Positions 54,341-63,606 of a stretch of DNA of 64,000 nucleotides are shown here, in pieces. The stretch lies in contig NZ_JANQBA010000001.1 in the NCBI RefSeq assembly GCF_025490915.1, forward strand, positions 310,001 to 374,000. Reading direction: 5' to 3'. How positions within the stretch are numbered: position 1 is the first letter of the stretch; the number at the start of each line of letters is the position of its first letter. This stretch comes from Lacticaseibacillus parakribbianus. Lineage in GTDB: Bacteria > Bacillota > Bacilli > Lactobacillales > Lactobacillaceae. The translations under genes and the position numbers were made by a program. The notes beneath the pieces were generated by a model. The model was not told the origin of the DNA, ran no database searches, and worked only from the letters and a program-made list of their open reading frames with translations.

Positions 54341-54654
54341 TTGACGGCAAAGCGCGGCGGCGTATCGCTGGCCACGTAGGTCGCACCGCTGGCCAACGCC
54401 TTTTGCTGCGCCGCGGTGATGATATTAGCCTTGACCAGCGCATCGACGCTGGCGAACGTACTGGTGGTCGCGCTTGGTGAGGCATAGGCCACCTCAATTT
54501 GGGTGTTCACGCTGGCCACCGTGGCCTCCAGCTGCTTGCTGTTGGCCTGCTCCAGCTGGGCGCGAATGGTCACCACAAGCGTCAGCGTCAAAACGATGAT
54601 CAGCCCCAGCGCGGCTAAGACCTCAATTAATGTAAAACCCTTGCGTCGTTTCAT
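54337..54654 (-). CDS. comGC: Major competence pseudopilin ComGC
   Basis: 105 residues. MKRRKGFTLIEVLAALGLII is a textbook prepilin leader with Glu+5; the mature part is small and helical. The start overlaps the comGB stop (GGATGA); an open frame extends to 55239 but only as the shadow of comGB. GGGGGAGG precedes the ATG. Forms the pseudopilus that brings DNA to the membrane. Confidence 0.93.
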   Translation of the reverse strand: MKRRKGFTLIEVLAALGLIIVLTLTLVVTIRAQLEQANSKQLEATVASVNTQIEVAYASPSATTSTFASVDALVKANIITAAQQKALASGATYVASDTPPRFAVK

Positions 54655-55628
54655 CCGAATCCTCCCCCGCCGTACAGCGGTCCCAAAAGCGTCTGGTACA
54701 TCAGCACAATCTGGATGCCAATCAGCAGAAACATCACCGGCTGCACCAGCGCCAACCACCGCTCGCTGCGAGCCGTCAGCGCCGCCAGCAGGTCCCGGGC
54801 TAACAGCGCCATCCCGTTGCTGACCAGGGCTGGAGTCTGCCCCATCCCCAGCAGCTTTCGCGCCGGCGGATAAACCAGCGGGTGATCCAGCACCGCGTCC
54901 AGTGCGGTGCCGGCCACCACCCGTGCCTGCATGCCCTGGGCCGTGTGGCGCCACACCCCCGGGGCGAGCGTCGCCAGCTGATCCAGGTAGGCCGTCAGCG
55001 GCAGCCCCCCGGCCAGAAACTGCGCCGCCCCACTGACGAACTGGTAGCGGTAGTAGTCTCGCGCCATCGCAGCCACCCCGGGCAGCCGCAGCAGCAACCG
55101 GCCACGGTGCAGCGGCGACAGGCGGTGCCAGCCTAGCGTCAACAGTCCCGCCACGACCCCCAAAACACCGACCACCACGGCCTGAATCCGCAATCCGGTG
55201 ACGTGGCCGGTGCCAAGCGCCGGCAGCAGCTGAACCCACAGCACCCCTTGGATTCCGGCCAGAAACAGCAGCAGCACCACGGGGTAGACCAGCAGCTGCC
55301 GCAGGTGCCGCCAGCCGGCCTGCTGAAGCTGCAAAAAATCAAGCGCGGCCGCAAGTCCGGCCGTCAACTGGCCATGGACCCCGGCCAGCGTAGCCTGGGT
55401 CACCACCACCTGGCCGAACCCGGCGGCGTCAAGCGCCGTGGCGACCCCAGCCCCGGCCTCCAGCTGGTTGACCATGCGCCGCCAGTGGGTGCGGTACTTG
55501 GGCTGGCTGGCGGCCAGGTAGGCCAGCCCCTCGGCCAGGGTGAACCCAACCTGCAGCAGGCTGATCAGATCGCGCCCGGCGGCCAGCTGGACGCCGATCG
55601 GCAGCCGCGGCTTCCCCAGCCGACTCAT
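54651..55628 (-). CDS. comGB: Competence type II secretion-like membrane protein ComGB
   Basis: 325 residues: GspF-fold protein with two repeats and three membrane helices (about 110-135, 150-172 and 290-315). Inner-membrane platform of the pseudopilus. Start overlaps the comGA stop. Confidence 0.9.
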   Translation of the reverse strand: MSRLGKPRLPIGVQLAAGRDLISLLQVGFTLAEGLAYLAASQPKYRTHWRRMVNQLEAGAGVATALDAAGFGQVVVTQATLAGVHGQLTAGLAAALDFLQLQQAGWRHLRQLLVYPVVLLLFLAGIQGVLWVQLLPALGTGHVTGLRIQAVVVGVLGVVAGLLTLGWHRLSPLHRGRLLLRLPGVAAMARDYYRYQFVSGAAQFLAGGLPLTAYLDQLATLAPGVWRHTAQGMQARVVAGTALDAVLDHPLVYPPARKLLGMGQTPALVSNGMALLARDLLAALTARSERWLALVQPVMFLLIGIQIVLMYQTLLGPLYGGGGFG

Positions 55629-56473
55629 TTTGGCCCCTCGTCATCGAAGCGAACCAGGTCCAACACCGGGTGCGGCACCGGCCGTGGAACCAGCGTGACC
55701 GCGGCCGCCGCGGTCACGGCCGCCTGGACCAGGGAGTCGACCACGCCCAGCGCCTGAAGCCGAAGCGGCACCAGCGCAGCGGTGCGCGCATGCACCGTGG
55801 TCAGCACCAGGTGGCCGCTGATCGCCGCCTCGCAGGCCTGCTGGGCGGTGGCGAAGTCTCGCACCTCGCCGATCACCAGCACATCCGGGCGGTGGCGCAG
55901 CGCGGCCTTGAGCAGCGCGGCGTAGGTCATATCGGCCTCCGGGTTGACCTGCAGTTGCACGAACGCCGGCTGAATGATTTCGACCGGGTCCTCGATGGTC
56001 ATCACCATCTGCGTGGCGGCCAGCTGCGCGGCCACCTGGTACAGCAGCGTAGTCTTGCCGCTGCCGGTCGGGCCGCTCAGCGCGATCAGGCCCCGCCGGG
56101 CGGCCAGCGCTACGAGCGTCGCCACCACTGGGCGACTCCAGTCGTCAAGCGCCGGCACCCCGTGGAGAAAGCGAATCACCAGGGTCTCGCGACCGGCGTA
56201 ATCCCCCACGGTGCTGAGGCGCAGCGGCGTCGCCAGCCCGGCCAGCGTGACCGCTCCCAGCTGGACGCGCCGGTGTTCGCTGACGTTCATTCCCGCCGCA
56301 TACTTCAGGTAGTTCAGCCACTGGCGGCCCTGCGCCTGGCTGACCGTGCGATCGCTGGCCAGTCCAGTGCTGGTTCGCACCACCACGCGGTAGCCGGCCG
56401 GCTTGGGCAGCAGGTACAGGTCACTGGCCCAGGCGGCCACCGCCGCCTTGAGAATCGCCATCAGGGATTCCAT
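55625..56473 (-). CDS. comGA: Competence assembly ATPase ComGA
   Basis: 282 residues: GspE-type ATPase with Walker A SGPTGSGKTT, Asp box and MTIEDPVEI, VLVIGEVRD and the His box LTTVHARTA. It is short for the family (about 320 or more) with a reduced N-terminal domain and no tetracysteine zinc motif, as is usual in Lactobacillales ComGA. GAGGAGG precedes the ATG. First gene of comGA-GB-GC-GD-GE-GF-GG-ytxK-ackA. No sigma-A promoter is obvious in 56474-56549. Confidence 0.92.
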   Translation of the reverse strand: MESLMAILKAAVAAWASDLYLLPKPAGYRVVVRTSTGLASDRTVSQAQGRQWLNYLKYAAGMNVSEHRRVQLGAVTLAGLATPLRLSTVGDYAGRETLVIRFLHGVPALDDWSRPVVATLVALAARRGLIALSGPTGSGKTTLLYQVAAQLAATQMVMTIEDPVEIIQPAFVQLQVNPEADMTYAALLKAALRHRPDVLVIGEVRDFATAQQACEAAISGHLVLTTVHARTAALVPLRLQALGVVDSLVQAAVTAAAAVTLVPRPVPHPVLDLVRFDDEGPK

Positions 56474-56549
56474 CGACTCACCTCCTCATTAGAGATTCCG
56501 CCAACCGAGGCGATTCCCCCCGGTGAGCCCCGATTTTTTTGACGCCACG

Positions 56550-56579
56550 CAAAAAGCCACCGCCTCTTGGCAGTGGCTT
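56550..56579 (-). terminator. Terminator of the marR gene
   Basis: AGCCACTGCC pairs with GGCGGTGGCT around a 4-nt loop, then TTTTT on the minus strand. Confidence 0.85.
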
Positions 56580-56582
56580 GAC

Positions 56583-57014
56583 TCAGTGGATGATCTCGGC
56601 GGCGACGCGGCGCATGATGCGCAGCAGGTCCTCGGCGTCTTCATCCCCGATTTGTTGAACCCAGCCGTAAAAGCGCTGGTGGATGGTCGCGTTCAGCGCG
56701 GTGGTCACCTGCTCGCCACGCTCGGTCAGCCGCAGGTACAAGCGGCGCCGGTCGGTGGCATCGCGCTCCTGGATGATGTAGTCGTTCTCAAGCAGCGTCT
56801 TAATCTGGCGCGAAATCGCGGCGCGGGTCACCCCGCGGGACTTGGCGACATCCGAAATCGACAGCTTCGAGCCGCGGTGCAGGTCGCGCATGATCAAAAA
56901 CTGCTCAAAAGACAGCTTGTACTGCTTCATCGGGGCGGAAACCAGGTCGCCGACGTACTTGAACCCGGTCATGTACACCTCGATGTAATCGTCTAGCAGG
57001 TCCGGCTTGGCCAT
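56583..57014 (-). CDS. MarR-family transcriptional regulator
   Basis: 143 residues: winged helix with SISDVAKSRGVTRAAISRQIKTL recognition helix and the wing RDATDRRRLYLRLTERG. ATG 57014 has GGAG 8 nt upstream. It starts 15 bp after the stop of the histidine kinase gene, so regulator, kinase and MarR form one transcript that ends at a terminator. Ligand and targets unknown. Confidence 0.9.
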   Translation of the reverse strand: MAKPDLLDDYIEVYMTGFKYVGDLVSAPMKQYKLSFEQFLIMRDLHRGSKLSISDVAKSRGVTRAAISRQIKTLLENDYIIQERDATDRRRLYLRLTERGEQVTTALNATIHQRFYGWVQQIGDEDAEDLLRIMRRVAAEIIH

Positions 57015-57029
57015 GGCCACGACTCCTCT

Positions 57030-58604
57030 CTAAAGTTGACTGTGCAATGTGGTCGGCTGCTCGCCGGCCGCCTTGGCCGCCTCCTGGGTTCGCAGCTTGT
57101 CCGCTAGCTCCGGTGTGATCACCGGCAGGTCGATGCGAAAGCTCGAGCCGTGACCCAGGGCCGAGTCGACCGAGATCTCGCCGTGGTAGCTTTCAACCAG
57201 CTGCTGGGCGATGGACAGCCCCAACCCGTTGCCGCCCTTCTCGCGGCTTCGCGCCTTGTCGACGCGGTAGAAGCGGTTGAACACCCGGTCGCGGTCCTTG
57301 GGGCTGATGCCTTCGCCGAAGTCCTGGACGGCCACCGCCACACCGTCGCTGTTCTCGGCGGCGGAGACGTGAATTTCCTTGCGCGTCGTCGAGTACTTGA
57401 CCGCGTTGTCGAGCAAAATGATCAGCACCTGTTCAAGGTGGTTGCGGTACATGCGAATGAAGGTGCTGCCGGCCAGGTCGTTGTCCAGCGTGAACACGAA
57501 GTCGGCGTGAATCATGCGAAAATCATTGACCACCTGCTCGATAATCTGGTTGAGATCGCACACGGCGTTGGGAAACTGCACGTCGACCTGATCGGCGCGG
57601 GTGAGGTCGAGCATTTCCTGGATCAGGCTCTTCATCCGGGTGACCTCCTGCAGGCTGGCCGCCAGGGACTCGTTGAGCACCTCGGGGTCATCTTTGCCCC
57701 AACGGTTCAGCAGCTGGAGGTGCCCCTCCAGGATCGCCACCGGCGTTCGCAGCTCGTGGGAGACGTCTTGCACGAATTCGCTTTGCTGATCGATGAAGCG
57801 CTGGATGCGATCAAGCATTTCGTTGAACTCCAAGACCAGGTCACCGAGCTCATCGCGCCGCCGCAGCTGGGGAATCCGCACGCTGCTTTGGGGCTCCTCG
57901 TTGACCACGTCGATAGTCTTGGTGATCAGCTTGATTGGCTTGACGAAGTTTCGCGCCAAGAAGAAGCCGATGGCCAAAGAGACTAGCAGCGCCGCGACGA
58001 ACAGGCTGCCGATCAGAATCCAGATCTGACGCATGGTCGCGTAAAACGCGGTCATGCGGTCGGTCACCTGCACAAAGCCGATGTGCCGCCCCGTGACCGT
58101 CGAGACAATCGGGGCGCTACCGACCATGCCCCGAAACTCGCTGTTTTGGAGCATGTCGATGCGCGTGGTGTTGACCTTGACCAGCGGCTCGTCGTGGTGG
58201 TGCGAGGAGAACACAATCATGCCCTGCTCGTCGTACACGGCCACGCTGATGTCGGCTCGCGAAATTTTTTGGATGACGGAGTCGGAGAAAATGCTGGTGC
58301 TAGAGCTGGCACTCTTGGCACTGTCGGACGCCGGCGCAGACATGCTGCTGGTGCCGTTGACCCGCGGCTCAACCGTTGACACGGAGAGGTTCGAAGCGAC
58401 TGGGGATAATCGCTGCTCGACCGCGCTTAAGGTGTCGCTCACGCTGTTGCGTTCCTGCTCGACCAGAATCTGCCGCATCACGGTGACCAGCACCAAAGAC
58501 AGCACCGTGAACGTGACAAAAATGCCGGCAGCAACGATGGCCGTCCACTTGAAGCCAAGTGGCAGCCGGTGGGTGCGGGTCGTCGTCTTTTTGGGGGCGA
58601 CCAT
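57030..58604 (-). CDS. Sensor histidine kinase (ArlS-like)
   Basis: 524 residues: membrane helix at about 20-45, extracellular domain (about 46-190) with a Ser-rich insertion (TSSMSAPASDSAKSASSS), second helix (about 195-220), HAMP, H-box VQDVSHELRTPVAILEGHLQLL, N-box LLDNAVKYS, G boxes DFGEGI and GGNGLGLSIA. H-box and overall plan match ArlS/CovS-type kinases of Bacilli. ATG overlaps the regulator stop (TAATG). Confidence 0.92.
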   Translation of the reverse strand: MVAPKKTTTRTHRLPLGFKWTAIVAAGIFVTFTVLSLVLVTVMRQILVEQERNSVSDTLSAVEQRLSPVASNLSVSTVEPRVNGTSSMSAPASDSAKSASSSTSIFSDSVIQKISRADISVAVYDEQGMIVFSSHHHDEPLVKVNTTRIDMLQNSEFRGMVGSAPIVSTVTGRHIGFVQVTDRMTAFYATMRQIWILIGSLFVAALLVSLAIGFFLARNFVKPIKLITKTIDVVNEEPQSSVRIPQLRRRDELGDLVLEFNEMLDRIQRFIDQQSEFVQDVSHELRTPVAILEGHLQLLNRWGKDDPEVLNESLAASLQEVTRMKSLIQEMLDLTRADQVDVQFPNAVCDLNQIIEQVVNDFRMIHADFVFTLDNDLAGSTFIRMYRNHLEQVLIILLDNAVKYSTTRKEIHVSAAENSDGVAVAVQDFGEGISPKDRDRVFNRFYRVDKARSREKGGNGLGLSIAQQLVESYHGEISVDSALGHGSSFRIDLPVITPELADKLRTQEAAKAAGEQPTTLHSQL

Positions 58605-59290
58605 TAGGAGCGCATGACGTAACCGGTTCCCCGCACGGTTTGAATGTAGCTCGGCTCACCCGGCCGGTCGATCTTGTTGCGAATGTAGCGGACGTAAACG
58701 TCGACCACGTTGGTCTCGACGTCTGAGTGGTAACCCCAGACCTTGGATAGCAGGACGTCACGGGCCAAAACGACGTTGATGTTCTCCATCAAGGTCAACA
58801 GCAGCTCGTACTCGCGCTTGGTCAACTCGATGATGTCGTCACCGCGCCGCACGACCCGGTTCTCCTTTTCGATGGTCAAGTCGCGGTAGGTGATGGTCGT
58901 CTGCTTGGCCGCGTTGTGCTCGCCTTCGATACTGATGCGGCGCAGCAAGGCGCGAAGCCGCGCAAGCAGCTCCTCGATGGCAAACGGCTTGACGATGTAA
59001 TCGTCGGCGCCGTGGTCAAGTCCGGAGACGCGGTCGATCACGGAATCCCGCGCGGTCATCATGATGATCGGGGTGTTCTTGACCTGCCGCACCCGCCGGC
59101 AGACCTCAAGCCCGTTCAGCTCCGGCAGCATCAAGTCGAGCAAGATCGCGTCCCAGTCCTCGGACAGCGCCGCCTCAAGCCCGGTGCGGCCGTTGAAGTG
59201 AACCGCGGTTTCGTATCCTTCGTGTTTCAGCTCGAGCTCGACGAAGCGGGCGAGGTTTTTCTCATCTTCAATAATTAAAATTCGGCTCAT
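58604..59290 (-). CDS. OmpR-family response regulator (ArlR-like)
   Basis: 228 residues: receiver with IEDE, phospho-acceptor in ILLDLMLPELNG, MMTARDSVIDRVSGLDHGADDYIVKPFAIEELLAR, and winged helix ending IQTVRGTGYVMRS. Very close to ArlR/CovR-type regulators. The leader holds a promoter at 59396-59424 and two direct repeats that may be operator sites. Confidence 0.93.
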   Translation of the reverse strand: MSRILIIEDEKNLARFVELELKHEGYETAVHFNGRTGLEAALSEDWDAILLDLMLPELNGLEVCRRVRQVKNTPIIMMTARDSVIDRVSGLDHGADDYIVKPFAIEELLARLRALLRRISIEGEHNAAKQTTITYRDLTIEKENRVVRRGDDIIELTKREYELLLTLMENINVVLARDVLLSKVWGYHSDVETNVVDVYVRYIRNKIDRPGEPSYIQTVRGTGYVMRS

Positions 59291-59336
59291 CGTTCTACTC
59301 CTTCGCGATTTCAGTTGGATTCAGCCGCCGCTGCCG

Positions 59337-59377
59337 ATTTTCTCATTATCGGGGGCCGAACACGTGAATTTTCTCAT
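59337..59377. promoter_or_regulatory. Direct repeat ATTTTCTCAT x2 in the arlR-like leader
   Basis: ATTTTCTCAT occurs at 59337-59346 and 59368-59377, 31 bp apart (three helical turns), downstream of the likely start of transcription. Spacing and position fit a regulator site, perhaps autoregulatory; unproven. Confidence 0.45.
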
Positions 59378-59395
59378 GCAACTTCTTGCCTGCCT

Positions 59396-59424
59396 AGTGT
59401 AACACAGTCACGTTTTTTTGACTA
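59396..59424 (-). promoter_or_regulatory. Promoter of the ArlRS-like operon
   Basis: On the minus strand TAGTCA (59419-59424), 17-bp spacer, TACACT (59396-59401). Confidence 0.6.
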
Positions 59425-59477
59425 TCACACGAAGCTTTAACCATGACCTTTTTTGGCCGGTTGAGAGGAATTGTCAG

Positions 59478-59505
59478 GTACTCATTGGGCTAGTCCAATG
59501 AGTAC
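59478..59505. promoter_or_regulatory. 28-bp palindrome
   Basis: GTACTCATTGG and CCAATGAGTAC flank a 6-bp core GCTAGT, which is itself nearly symmetric (CTAG). It lies in an AT-rich spot between the gnd terminator and the ArlRS-like promoter, about 54 bp upstream of the -35. Either an operator for a dimeric regulator or a DNA hairpin; no U run. Confidence 0.6.
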
Positions 59506-59579
59506 GAAAGCTCGCGAATATTAATTAAATAATTACCGGTCTATTCCAATTTTGTGACCGGGTGGCGCCGGCCCGAGAC

Positions 59580-59635
59580 GCAAAACGCGCAGCGACGCGC
59601 CGGCCTCAATGCTTGAGCCGAGCGTTGCTGCGCGT
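59580..59635 (-). terminator. Terminator of gnd
   Basis: Long branched hairpin: ACGCGCAGC-type arms (AACGCGCAGCGACGC with GCGTTGCTGCGCGT) around an inner GGCTCAA/TTGAGCC-like helix, then TTTTG. Confidence 0.75.
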
Positions 59636-59650
59636 CAATGCTGCGTGAGT

Positions 59651-61075
59651 TTATTGTTCCTCGTACCAGGTGTAGTGGAAGGTGCCTTCGCGGTCCGTGC
59701 GGTTGTACGTGTGGGCCCCGAAGTAGTCGCGCTGAGCCTGGGTCAGGTTGGCCGGCAAAACCGCCGCGCGGTAGGAATCGTAGTAGGCGATGGCGGCGGA
59801 GAAGCCCGGCACCGGCACCCCGGCCTTGACCGCAAAGCCGACCAGGTCGCGAACGCTTTCCTGGTAGTTCTTGGCGATGGCCTTGAAGTAGTCATCCAAG
59901 AGCAGGTTCTTCAGCCCGGCGTCCTTGGTGTAGGCGTCGGTGATGTTTTGCAGGAACTTGGCGCGGATGATGCAGCCGGCACGCCAGATCTTGGCAATCG
60001 TGCCGTAGTCCAGGTCCCAGCCGAAGTGTTCCGAGGCCACGCGCATCTGCTCGAAGCCCTGGGCGTAGCTCATCAGCTTGGAGAAGTAAAGCGCCTTGCG
60101 GATCAGCTCGATGGTCGCCTTCTTGTCGGCGAACGTCACGTTGCCAACCGGGCGTGGCAGCACCTTGCTTGCGGCCACCCGCTCGTCTTTCATCGCGGAG
60201 ATGTAACGGGCGTAGACGGACTCGGTGATCACGCTTTGCGGCACCCCAAGCTCCAAGGCGGATTGGGAACTCCACTTGCCGGTCCCCTTGTTGCCGGCGG
60301 CGTCGAGGATCAGGTCGACAATCGGCTTGCCGGAACCCAGGTCATCCTTGCGGGTCAAAATCTCGGCGGTGATGTCGATCAGGTACGAGGACAGCTCGCC
60401 TTCGCTCCATTCCTTGAAGGTCGCGGCGATTTCGTCAACGGACATGTTCAGCATGTTGCGCATCACGTTGTAAGACTCCGCAATCAGCTCCATGTCGCCG
60501 TACTCGATGCCGTTGTGGACCATCTTGACGTAGTGGCCGGCGCCGTCCGGCCCAATGTAGGTCACACAGGCCGCGCCGTCTTCGTCTGCCTTGGCCGCAA
60601 TCTGGTTGAGAATCGGTGCGACCAGGTCGTAGGCGGCTTTTTGGCCGCCCGGCATCAAAGATGGGCCCTGCAAGGCGCCGAGCTCGCCACCGGAGACGCC
60701 CATGCCGATGAAGTTGATGCCGGACTTGTCCAGCTCGGCGTTGCGCCGGCGGGTGTCTTCAAAGAAGGTGTTCCCACCGTCGATCAGGACGTCGCCCTTG
60801 TCCAAAAGCGGCAGCAGCTGCGCGATGACCGCGTCGGTGCCGGCACCGGCCTTGACCATCATGATGATGCGGCGCGGCTTTTCCAAGCTGGCCACGAAGT
60901 CCTCAATGGTGTAGCTCGGCACGAGGTGCTTGTCGGCATGCTCGGTGGCAACGGCCTCGGTCTTGCTGCCGGTGCGGTTGTAAATCGCCACCGTGTAACC
61001 GCGGCTTTCAATGTTCAGTGCCAGGTTCTTGCCCATGACGGCCATTCCGATGACACCAATCTGTGGTTGATCCAT
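59651..61075 (-). CDS. gnd: 6-phosphogluconate dehydrogenase, decarboxylating
   Basis: Oxidises 6-phosphogluconate to ribulose-5-phosphate. 474 residues, family length. Seen: nucleotide-binding [33 protein letters not shown] with catalytic residues near [15 protein letters not shown], and [16 protein letters not shown] near the C-terminus. AGGAGG precedes the ATG. Monocistronic here. Confidence 0.98.
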   Translation of the reverse strand: MDQPQIGVIGMAVMGKNLALNIESRGYTVAIYNRTGSKTEAVATEHADKHLVPSYTIEDFVASLEKPRRIIMMVKAGAGTDAVIAQLLPLLDKGDVLIDGGNTFFEDTRRRNAELDKSGINFIGMGVSGGELGALQGPSLMPGGQKAAYDLVAPILNQIAAKADEDGAACVTYIGPDGAGHYVKMVHNGIEYGDMELIAESYNVMRNMLNMSVDEIAATFKEWSEGELSSYLIDITAEILTRKDDLGSGKPIVDLILDAAGNKGTGKWSSQSALELGVPQSVITESVYARYISAMKDERVAASKVLPRPVGNVTFADKKATIELIRKALYFSKLMSYAQGFEQMRVASEHFGWDLDYGTIAKIWRAGCIIRAKFLQNITDAYTKDAGLKNLLLDDYFKAIAKNYQESVRDLVGFAVKAGVPVPGFSAAIAYYDSYRAAVLPANLTQAQRDYFGAHTYNRTDREGTFHYTWYEEQ

Positions 61076-61155
61076 AATCTGCCTCCTACTTTTTACGCGA
61101 AATTAAGCGTTCCTGCCTTATTTTAGCAAACTCAGGGGCAAAATTAAAGCCGGGC

Positions 61156-61701
61156 TCACTTATCCTGATCGTCGTCGAACAGCCCCTGCAGCTTGGCGAA
61201 GGCCGGGTTCGGCTTGGCGTCTGCGTGAGTCGCCGCGAAGTCGTCCTCGCTGACCACCGCCCAGTCGTCTCCTGCCGGCATCTCCCCGTCGGCGGCCTCG
61301 CCCGGCGTCAGCACCTGCATCGGAATCGCCAGCAGGATGTGATCGGTAATCGCCCGCATCAAGTCGAGTTCGTCGCCGTCTAGGTCGATCAGAAGCTGGC
61401 CGTCGTCGTACTTCTCGCGGTCCGAGGTTTCGGAAACGTAGACCTCGCTGAAGGTGAAGTCCAGCGGCCAGTCGACCGGCTTGAGGCTGCGCGTGGAAGG
61501 CACCACCAGCTTGCCGGCCACGGCAACGGTGGCGATGAAGTCCCCTTCCGTGAAGCGAACCGTGCCGCTCACGTGAATCGGGCTGACCGAGAGAATCTCC
61601 GGGTCGCGGCTTGTCAGCTCCTGTTCAAGCGCCAGCGTCTCGGCGAAGGCCAGCGGCGCGGCGCGGTGTTTCATTAAGTCTACCAAAGACCACTTAAGCA
61701 T
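61156..61701 (-). CDS. yceD: YceD-family (DUF177) protein
   Basis: 181 residues. DUF177 pattern with VSGTVRFTEGDFIATVAVAGKLVVPSTRSLKP, although the usual two CxxC motifs are replaced, as in many Firmicutes; acidic C-terminus (GLFDDDQDK). Linked to 23S rRNA processing and often beside rpmF. The ATG lies in the last codons of tmcAL, which carry its GGAGG. Confidence 0.88.
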   Translation of the reverse strand: MLKWSLVDLMKHRAAPLAFAETLALEQELTSRDPEILSVSPIHVSGTVRFTEGDFIATVAVAGKLVVPSTRSLKPVDWPLDFTFSEVYVSETSDREKYDDGQLLIDLDGDELDLMRAITDHILLAIPMQVLTPGEAADGEMPAGDDWAVVSEDDFAATHADAKPNPAFAKLQGLFDDDQDK

Positions 61702-62857
61702 GAGTTCCTCCTTGGGCCGATCCGCTCAAGGGGATCCGTCCGTAATTTTGTGTCTGGTGCGTCAGCGTTTCAATCAGGCGATCGGCGCGGTGCTGGGCCG
61801 CCATCAGGCCATCCGGCGCCAGCATCGCGGCGCTGACGCGGGTCACCAGCGGCAAGGCCACCTGCTTTTTGACCTCGTGCAAAAACGCCTGGCCGACCGG
61901 CGTGAACCCCAGCACGTGCAGGTAGCGCCTGGCGCGGCCGGCTTGGACCTGTTCCTCGGTCAGGTTCAGCAGGGTACACAGGGCCAGGCGGCGCAGCCTG
62001 GCGTAGGTGTAGCGCTTGGACTTGACCCGGGCCATGAAGTCGGCAAAATCGGTGGCGGCGTCGATCTGCTGGGTGAAGCGGTACTCCAGCCCCTCGGCCA
62101 TCGACGTCACCCGCCGCAGTTCGGCCAAGTCGGCGGTTTGAAGCCGGTAGCGCAGCAGCGGAAACAGCGCGTCCCACGTCAGGTGCGGCGCCGCCGCCAG
62201 CGCCGCTTGGGTGGCCGGCGGCACCAGCGTGCGTACCGCCGCCCCGGCGGCCACCGCCTGGCGAATCGCGCTGCCAGAGGCGGTGGTGCCGCAAGGGGCA
62301 TCGGCGTCGTGTTCGGCGCCGACGCGAGCAAAGGGCAAAAGCGTCATCGCCGCCCCCTGCTGGTGGACGGCCTGGGCGTAGCTGAGCCCAAGCATCAGGT
62401 TGGGCTGCGTCGTGGCGACCCCGGTGACGCCTTCAAAGTAGCGGTTCAACTGGGTGGCGTAGGTCTGCGTGTAATCATCAAAATGCGTGGTCGCCGGTGG
62501 CGCCGACGCCAGCTGGGCGGCCAGGGCCGCGTAATCCAGGCCCGGCGCCTCGGTGCCAAAGGCCAGCGTCTCCACGCCCAAGGCGGCGAGCAGCGCGACC
62601 CCACCGGTGGCAAATTCCGAGGCCGCCTGCACGGCATCGAACACCGGCAGCTCGACCACCAAATCCGCCCCGCCGGCCAGGGCCGCGCGAGTGCGTTGCC
62701 ACTTGTCGACAATGGCCGGCTCCCCGCGTTGCACGAAGTTGCCGGCCATCACGACCACCACCGCGTCGGCCTGGCTCAGGCGCCGAGCCGCAGCCAAGGC
62801 GTGAAGGTGGCCGTTGTGAAGCGGATTGAACTCCGCAATCATGCCAACGGCCTTCAT
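61694..62857 (-). CDS. tmcAL: tRNA(Met) cytidine acetate ligase TmcAL (YlbM)
   Basis: 387 residues: nucleotidyltransferase-like VGMIAEFNPLHNGHLHALAAAR with HxGH-type HNGH, and VVVMAGNFVQRGEPAIVDKW; acetates C34 of elongator tRNA-Met using acetate and ATP. Coupled to acetate metabolism. Start overlaps the yqeM stop (GAATGA). Confidence 0.93.
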   Translation of the reverse strand: MKAVGMIAEFNPLHNGHLHALAAARRLSQADAVVVVMAGNFVQRGEPAIVDKWQRTRAALAGGADLVVELPVFDAVQAASEFATGGVALLAALGVETLAFGTEAPGLDYAALAAQLASAPPATTHFDDYTQTYATQLNRYFEGVTGVATTQPNLMLGLSYAQAVHQQGAAMTLLPFARVGAEHDADAPCGTTASGSAIRQAVAAGAAVRTLVPPATQAALAAAPHLTWDALFPLLRYRLQTADLAELRRVTSMAEGLEYRFTQQIDAATDFADFMARVKSKRYTYARLRRLALCTLLNLTEEQVQAGRARRYLHVLGFTPVGQAFLHEVKKQVALPLVTRVSAAMLAPDGLMAAQHRADRLIETLTHQTQNYGRIPLSGSAQGGTHA

Positions 62858-63606
62858 TCGCCGGCCTCCCGCGCCTTCCTTGCGTGGAAGAACCAGCGAG
62901 TGCTGGTGTCCGCGATGGCCGCCGTCCCGAACTCGGCGGTCGCAGACACTAGCGCAAAGCCTGCCGCGGCCAGCGCCTGCTCAAAGTCGCGCTGCGGGTA
63001 GGTCCGCTCGTGGTGGGTCTCAAGCAGCGGGTGGTAGGCGTCCAGCTTCTCGTCGTACACGAAAAACGTCAGGTCGTGCTCCACGCTGTGCGGCACCGCC
63101 CCTTCGTAGCTGCTCCACATGAAGGCGTAGTCCTCGGTCTGGTAGTTGTACATGTAGCCGGGAAAGACCTGGTCCATCTGGTAAAGCGAATGCGCGTCGA
63201 AGAAAAAGTCGCCACCGACCGGCAAAACGCTTGCGACCTGCCGGAACACGGCGGTGACCGCCGCGAGGCTTGGCATGTAGCACAGCGAATCGTCAAAGCA
63301 GGTGACCACGTCGTACTGCGGCATGTCGGAGAGGTCTTGCATGTCGCCCATGATCAGCGGAATGTTGCGGCCCTCTCGGTCGATTTTCTGCTCGGCCAAG
63401 GCCAGCATCTCACCGGACAAGTCGAAATCGGTGACGGCAAACCCGGCCGCATCGAGCAAAAGCGCCAGGCTGCCCGAACCGCCGGCCAGCTCCAGGAGCT
63501 GCTGCCCGGCGGGGGCCACCCGTGCGACCACGTAGTCGCGCCACTGGGTGTAAAGCGTCTCATCCATCAGCGTGTCGTAGACTTGCGCGAATGTGCTGTA
63601 AATCAT
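62854..63606 (-). CDS. yqeM: Class I SAM-dependent methyltransferase YqeM
   Basis: 250 residues: SAM motif LLELAGGSGSLALLL, VTDFDLSGEML, CFDDSLCYMPS. YqeM-type at its usual place between rsfS and tmcAL; target unknown. ATG 63606 overlaps the rsfS stop (ATGA); an upstream in-frame start lies inside rsfS. Confidence 0.92.
   Translation of the reverse strand: MIYSTFAQVYDTLMDETLYTQWRDYVVARVAPAGQQLLELAGGSGSLALLLDAAGFAVTDFDLSGEMLALAEQKIDREGRNIPLIMGDMQDLSDMPQYDVVTCFDDSLCYMPSLAAVTAVFRQVASVLPVGGDFFFDAHSLYQMDQVFPGYMYNYQTEDYAFMWSSYEGAVPHSVEHDLTFFVYDEKLDAYHPLLETHHERTYPQRDFEQALAAAGFALVSATAEFGTAAIADTSTRWFFHARKAREAGE

Noticed and set aside
54337..55239. 300-codon ORF ending as comGC
   Set aside because: Its first two thirds are a frame-shifted shadow of comGB; the real start is the ATG at 54654 with a ribosome site and a prepilin leader.
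56474..56549. Competence sigma factor (ComX) box upstream of comGA
   Set aside because: CGGAATCT in this gap is only loosely like the CGAATA core, with no convincing spacing or second element.
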